Source: AC-32 sp046726435 (GTDB taxonomy: Bacteria; Actinomycetota; Thermoleophilia; Gaiellales; Gaiellaceae). Taken from it: 8,002 bases of DNA. Positions 5,810 through 8,002 of this stretch are shown piece after piece (within the stretch, counting starts at the first letter, position 1; each line of letters begins with the position of its first letter). The stretch spans positions 1 through 8,002 of the forward strand of contig JBKPAM010000122.1 in assembly GCA_046726435.1 (NCBI GenBank), read 5' to 3'. The translations under genes and the position numbers were made by a program. The notes beneath the pieces are model-generated. The model did no database searches. It was not told where the DNA came from and saw only the letters and a list, made by a program, of their open reading frames with translations.

Positions 5810-6445
5810 TTATGCGCGGGCCTTGGCCGACTTGGCCGAGAGCTCACGTGCGCCTGCGGCGAGAGCGTCCGTCGCACGGTCGAGAAGCGCGAGCAGATCA
5901 GCCTTACCACCGTCCCGTTGCCACGCGTCGAGGGCGACGGAGACGGCCGCGAGCATTGCCGAGCCGAGCACCCGCAGGCTCAGGTCGTCGACGAGGGCGC
6001 CTCCCCTTCTTGCGAGCTCCGTGAGCTGCTCGATTCCCTGGCTCTGCTCGTCAAGCCAGCGCGCACGGAGCTCCGGCACCGTGGAGGCCAGCTGAACACG
6101 GGTCAGGAGCCGCTCTGGGTCGTGGTGGTAGAGGCCGGCGAGCGTCTCGCGGATAACGGCACGGAACGTCTCGGCGAGCGGTTCGTCGTCCGGCCGCGCG
6201 GCTAGGAGGTCGAGCGCGAGCGGGTCGTACTCGTCCCAGATCACGACGTCCTCCTTGCTCGGGAAGTAGCGGAAGAAGGTGCGCGGCGAGATCGCTGCCG
6301 CGTCGGCGATCTCCTCCACGGTCGTCTCTGCGTAACCCTTCTCACCGAACAGGCGCAGGGCCTCCGTCTGGATCATCAGCCGGGTTCTGGTGCGCTTGCG
6401 CTCACGCAAGTCGTACGAGGGTCCCTTGCCAGTTTCGATTGCCAT
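5810..6445 (-). CDS. TetR-family transcriptional repressor of the divergent MFS exporter
   Basis: The gene encodes 211 residues from the ATG at 6445. The N-terminal DNA-binding domain spans about 12-68: LRERKRTRTRLMIQTEALRL, FGEKGYAETTVEEIADAAA, then the recognition region ISPRTFFRYFPSKEDV (52-67). The rest is an all-helical ligand-binding and dimerisation domain, most like the TetR_C_17 (MftR-like) group that often follows the FRYFPSKEDVV signature. An in-frame ATG at 6472 would add nine residues, but those codons (ACA, ACT, GAT, GCT, AAA, CTT) are A/T-ending, unlike the rest of the gene, and neither ATG has a Shine-Dalgarno site. A TAAACT seven bases before 6445 suggests a leaderless mRNA starting there. 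The divergent position and shared palindrome point to repression of the exporter and possibly of itself. The ligand is unknown. Confidence 0.9.
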   Translation of the reverse strand: MAIETGKGPSYDLRERKRTRTRLMIQTEALRLFGEKGYAETTVEEIADAAAISPRTFFRYFPSKEDVVIWDEYDPLALDLLAARPDDEPLAETFRAVIRETLAGLYHHDPERLLTRVQLASTVPELRARWLDEQSQGIEQLTELARRGGALVDDLSLRVLGSAMLAAVSVALDAWQRDGGKADLLALLDRATDALAAGARELSAKSAKARA

Positions 6446-6452
6446 CGGCTCA

Positions 6453-6458
6453 AGTTTA
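6453..6458 (-). promoter_or_regulatory. Possible -10 element for a leaderless tetR transcript
   Basis: On the minus strand TAAACT fits the TANNNT pattern and ends exactly seven bases before the ATG at 6445, the usual spacing when transcription starts on the initiation codon in actinobacteria. No clear -35 is seen at 17-18 bases upstream. Confidence 0.4.
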
Positions 6459-6491
6459 GCATCAGTTGTCATTTTGTCTGTTCACGTCTTA

Positions 6492-6521
6492 TTGACATAG
6501 ACGGTCATAATGACGTATTAT
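6492..6521 (+). promoter_or_regulatory. Sigma-70-type promoter of the MFS exporter
   Basis: A perfect -35 TTGACA (6492-6497) and TATTAT (6516-6521, five of six to consensus) are separated by 18 bases. Transcription would start near 6528, giving a leader of about 25 bases that contains the AAGGGGA ribosome site. The region is clearly more A/T-rich than its surroundings. Confidence 0.75.
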
Positions 6522-6524
6522 GAC
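6504..6524. promoter_or_regulatory. Probable TetR operator (8-5-8 inverted repeat)
   Basis: GTCATAAT (6504-6511) and ATTATGAC (6517-6524) are perfectly complementary around GACGT. The site covers the second half of the promoter spacer and the whole -10 of the exporter promoter, so a bound repressor would block RNA polymerase. A shorter palindrome, GTCAT-A-ATGAC (6504-6514), is nested inside it. ATGAC recurs at 6510 and 6520, one helical turn apart. Confidence 0.8.
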
Positions 6525-6552
6525 AGTCGACTTCGACGAAAAGGGGATTCCG

Positions 6553-8002
6553 ATGGCCTCACGGAAGTGGTGGGCTCTCGTGCCGGCGGTGCTGGCAGTT
6601 ATGACGGTCGGCCTGGATGCCACGATTCTCAGCGTCGCCCTGCCGACGCTCGGCCGCTCGCTCGACGCCTCTACGGGTCAGTTGCAGTGGTTCGTGGCCG
6701 CCTACACGCTGGTGTTCGCCGCCGCGCTCGTTCCGGGCGGGATGCTGGGCGACCGCTACGGCCGCAAGAAAATGCTCGTCCTTGGGCTGCTCCTCTTCGG
6801 GGTGGCCTCGATCGCGTGCGCCTTGGCGCCCTCGGCCGACGCGTTCATCGCCGCCCGCGCGCTCCTCGGCCTGGCCGGCGCGGTCGTGCTCCCGATGATC
6901 CTCGCTCTGCTCCCCGTGCTGTTCGACGAGAGCGAGCGGCCACGCGCGATCGGAGCCATCACGGCGGCCGCGATGCTCGGCTACCCGATCGGACCGCTGC
7001 TCGGCGGCTGGATGCTGACCAAGTTCGACTGGAGCTGGGTCTTCCTGATCAACGTGCCCGTCGTCGCACTCGCCGTCCTCGCGGTCATCATCCTGCTGCC
7101 CGAGAGCCGCAGCAGCACCCGGAAACGGATCGACGTGATTGGCGTCGCGCTGTCCGCGGGTGGGCTGGCACTGCTGACCTACGGCGTCATCAGAGCGGGC
7201 GACGTGGGCTGGACCGATCGTTCTGCGCTGGCCGAGATGCTCGGTGGGGCGCTTGCGCTCGCCGGACTCATTCTTTGGGAGCGTCGGGTCGACCTGCCGC
7301 TGGTCGACCCGACCCTGTTCCGATCGCGCGGGTTCGCTTGGGGGGCAGCCCTCAGCTCCATCGTCTCGTTCGCGCTATTCGGGCTGCTGTTCGCAGCGCC
7401 GCTGTATTTCCAGGTCGTGCGCGGCGCCAACGCCCAGGGAAGCGGAATACGCTTACTTCCTCTGATCGCAGGCATGGTCGTCGGCGGAGCGTTCGCTGAT
7501 CGCATCACAGCTCGCGCCGGCGCCCGAGCCGTTGCTTCCGTCGGGTTCGGAATGCTTGCGGCGGCCCTCGCCCTCGGCGCGACCACCGCCGTCGCTACCG
7601 GCGATGCCCAGGCCCTCGCCTGGATCGCTCTCGCTGGACTTGGCCTCGGGCTCGTGCTGCCGACGACAATCGATACGGCGCTCGGGGCGGTGTCCGGCGA
7701 GAGCAGCGGCGTCTCCTCCGGCGTCCTTCAGGCGCTCCGCATGGTCGGCGGCGCGCTCGGGGCGGCGATCCTCGGCGCGATCCTCAACGCAACCTACCGC
7801 GATCAGCTCGAGCACGCCGTCGCGCCCGCGATGGCCCGACCCGCACGCGAAAGCGCCGTCGCTGGCGTCGACGCGGCGACCGCCAACCACTCCCAGCACC
7901 TGCTGGACGCCGTCCAGACAGCCTTCGTCAGCGGCCTCGACCGGACGCTGTGGATCTCGGCCGCGCTGATGGCGGCCGGCGGTCTACTCGCGCTAGCGTT
8001 CC
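6553..8002 (+). CDS. MFS multidrug exporter, EmrB/QacA (DHA2, 14-TM) family, 3' end outside window
   Basis: 483 codons are visible and the frame is still open at the right edge. The start ATG follows AAGGGGA (6541-6547) by five bases. TM1 carries the family signature LDATILSVALP (21-31). Loop 2-3 has motif A, GGMLGDRYGRKKM (62-74), with the conserved Asp and basic residues. TM5 has antiporter motif C, GYPIGPLLGGW (143-153). Hydrophobic segments continue through the protein in the pattern of a 14-helix transporter, with a long hydrophilic loop at about 415-460 before the last helix. It should sit in the inner membrane and export drugs or similar toxic compounds by proton antiport. The divergent TetR gene and the operator over its promoter point to ligand-induced expression. 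Few residues are probably missing. Confidence 0.92.
   Translation, partial: MASRKWWALVPAVLAVMTVGLDATILSVALPTLGRSLDASTGQLQWFVAAYTLVFAAALVPGGMLGDRYGRKKMLVLGLLLFGVASIACALAPSADAFIAARALLGLAGAVVLPMILALLPVLFDESERPRAIGAITAAAMLGYPIGPLLGGWMLTKFDWSWVFLINVPVVALAVLAVIILLPESRSSTRKRIDVIGVALSAGGLALLTYGVIRAGDVGWTDRSALAEMLGGALALAGLILWERRVDLPLVDPTLFRSRGFAWGAALSSIVSFALFGLLFAAPLYFQVVRGANAQGSGIRLLPLIAGMVVGGAFADRITARAGARAVASVGFGMLAAALALGATTAVATGDAQALAWIALAGLGLGLVLPTTIDTALGAVSGESSGVSSGVLQALRMVGGALGAAILGAILNATYRDQLEHAVAPAMARPARESAVAGVDAATANHSQHLLDAVQTAFVSGLDRTLWISAALMAAGGLLALAF

Noticed and set aside
6510..7499. 329-residue plus-strand ORF starting before the exporter
   Set aside because: Arg/Gly-rich shadow; the frame from 6553 has the MFS motifs and a ribosome site and runs to the window edge.
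1..8002. CRISPR arrays, insertion sequences, attachment sites, rRNA or tRNA genes
   Set aside because: No regularly spaced direct repeats, transposase or integrase motifs, or RNA gene signatures were seen.

Overview
The window is uniformly GC-rich with strong G/C bias at third codon positions. It carries families typical of Actinomycetota: an ECF sigma factor with a fused SnoaL-like domain, a deazaflavin (F420)-dependent oxidoreductase-type gene, a two-domain multicopper oxidase paired with an exported small protein, and a TetR/EmrB-QacA efflux locus. A Thermoleophilia-like or other high-GC actinobacterium, possibly from an environmental assembly, fits best. That placement is inference, because no rRNA or other marker gene is present.

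Layout. (A) 1-1208, plus strand: the 3' part of a two-domain multicopper oxidase overlaps by four bases a small membrane-anchored exported protein. The small protein resembles the extracytoplasmic domain I recall at the front of some actinobacterial ZIP metal transporters, but no transporter follows. (B) 1245-3087, minus strand: a two-gene operon runs from the sigma factor to a lipoprotein alpha/beta hydrolase. The sigma stop codon lies inside the hydrolase Shine-Dalgarno sequence. Two inverted repeats lie just upstream of the sigma gene. (C) about 3144-4957: a low-order island. It holds three very short ORFs with good Shine-Dalgarno sites, a coding-like coiled-coil stretch, a minus-strand DUF385/Ddn-like gene with two opposite single-base shifts, and a plus-strand VOC/glyoxalase-family gene with one single-base shift. 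(D) 5007-8002: a class I SAM methyltransferase and a TetR regulator on the minus strand, and divergently a 14-TM-type MFS exporter (EmrB/QacA) that runs off the right edge. The TetR-MFS gap contains a near-consensus sigma-70 promoter (TTGACA, 18 bp, TATTAT) whose spacer and -10 are covered by a perfect 8-5-8 inverted repeat, very probably the TetR operator.

How the genes work together. Region D is a standard ligand-responsive efflux module, and the methyltransferase may be cotranscribed with the regulator. Region B looks like a one-component ECF circuit with no anti-sigma gene, in which the fused C-terminal domain probably controls activity and the lipoprotein hydrolase is the linked output. 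Region A suggests extracytoplasmic copper-dependent oxidation linked to metal handling. I found no clear sign of a wholly new system. The points most worth a second look are the orphan ZIP-type domain, the palindrome that contains an alternative sigma start codon, and the cluster of frameshifts in region C, which is either real gene decay or assembly error.
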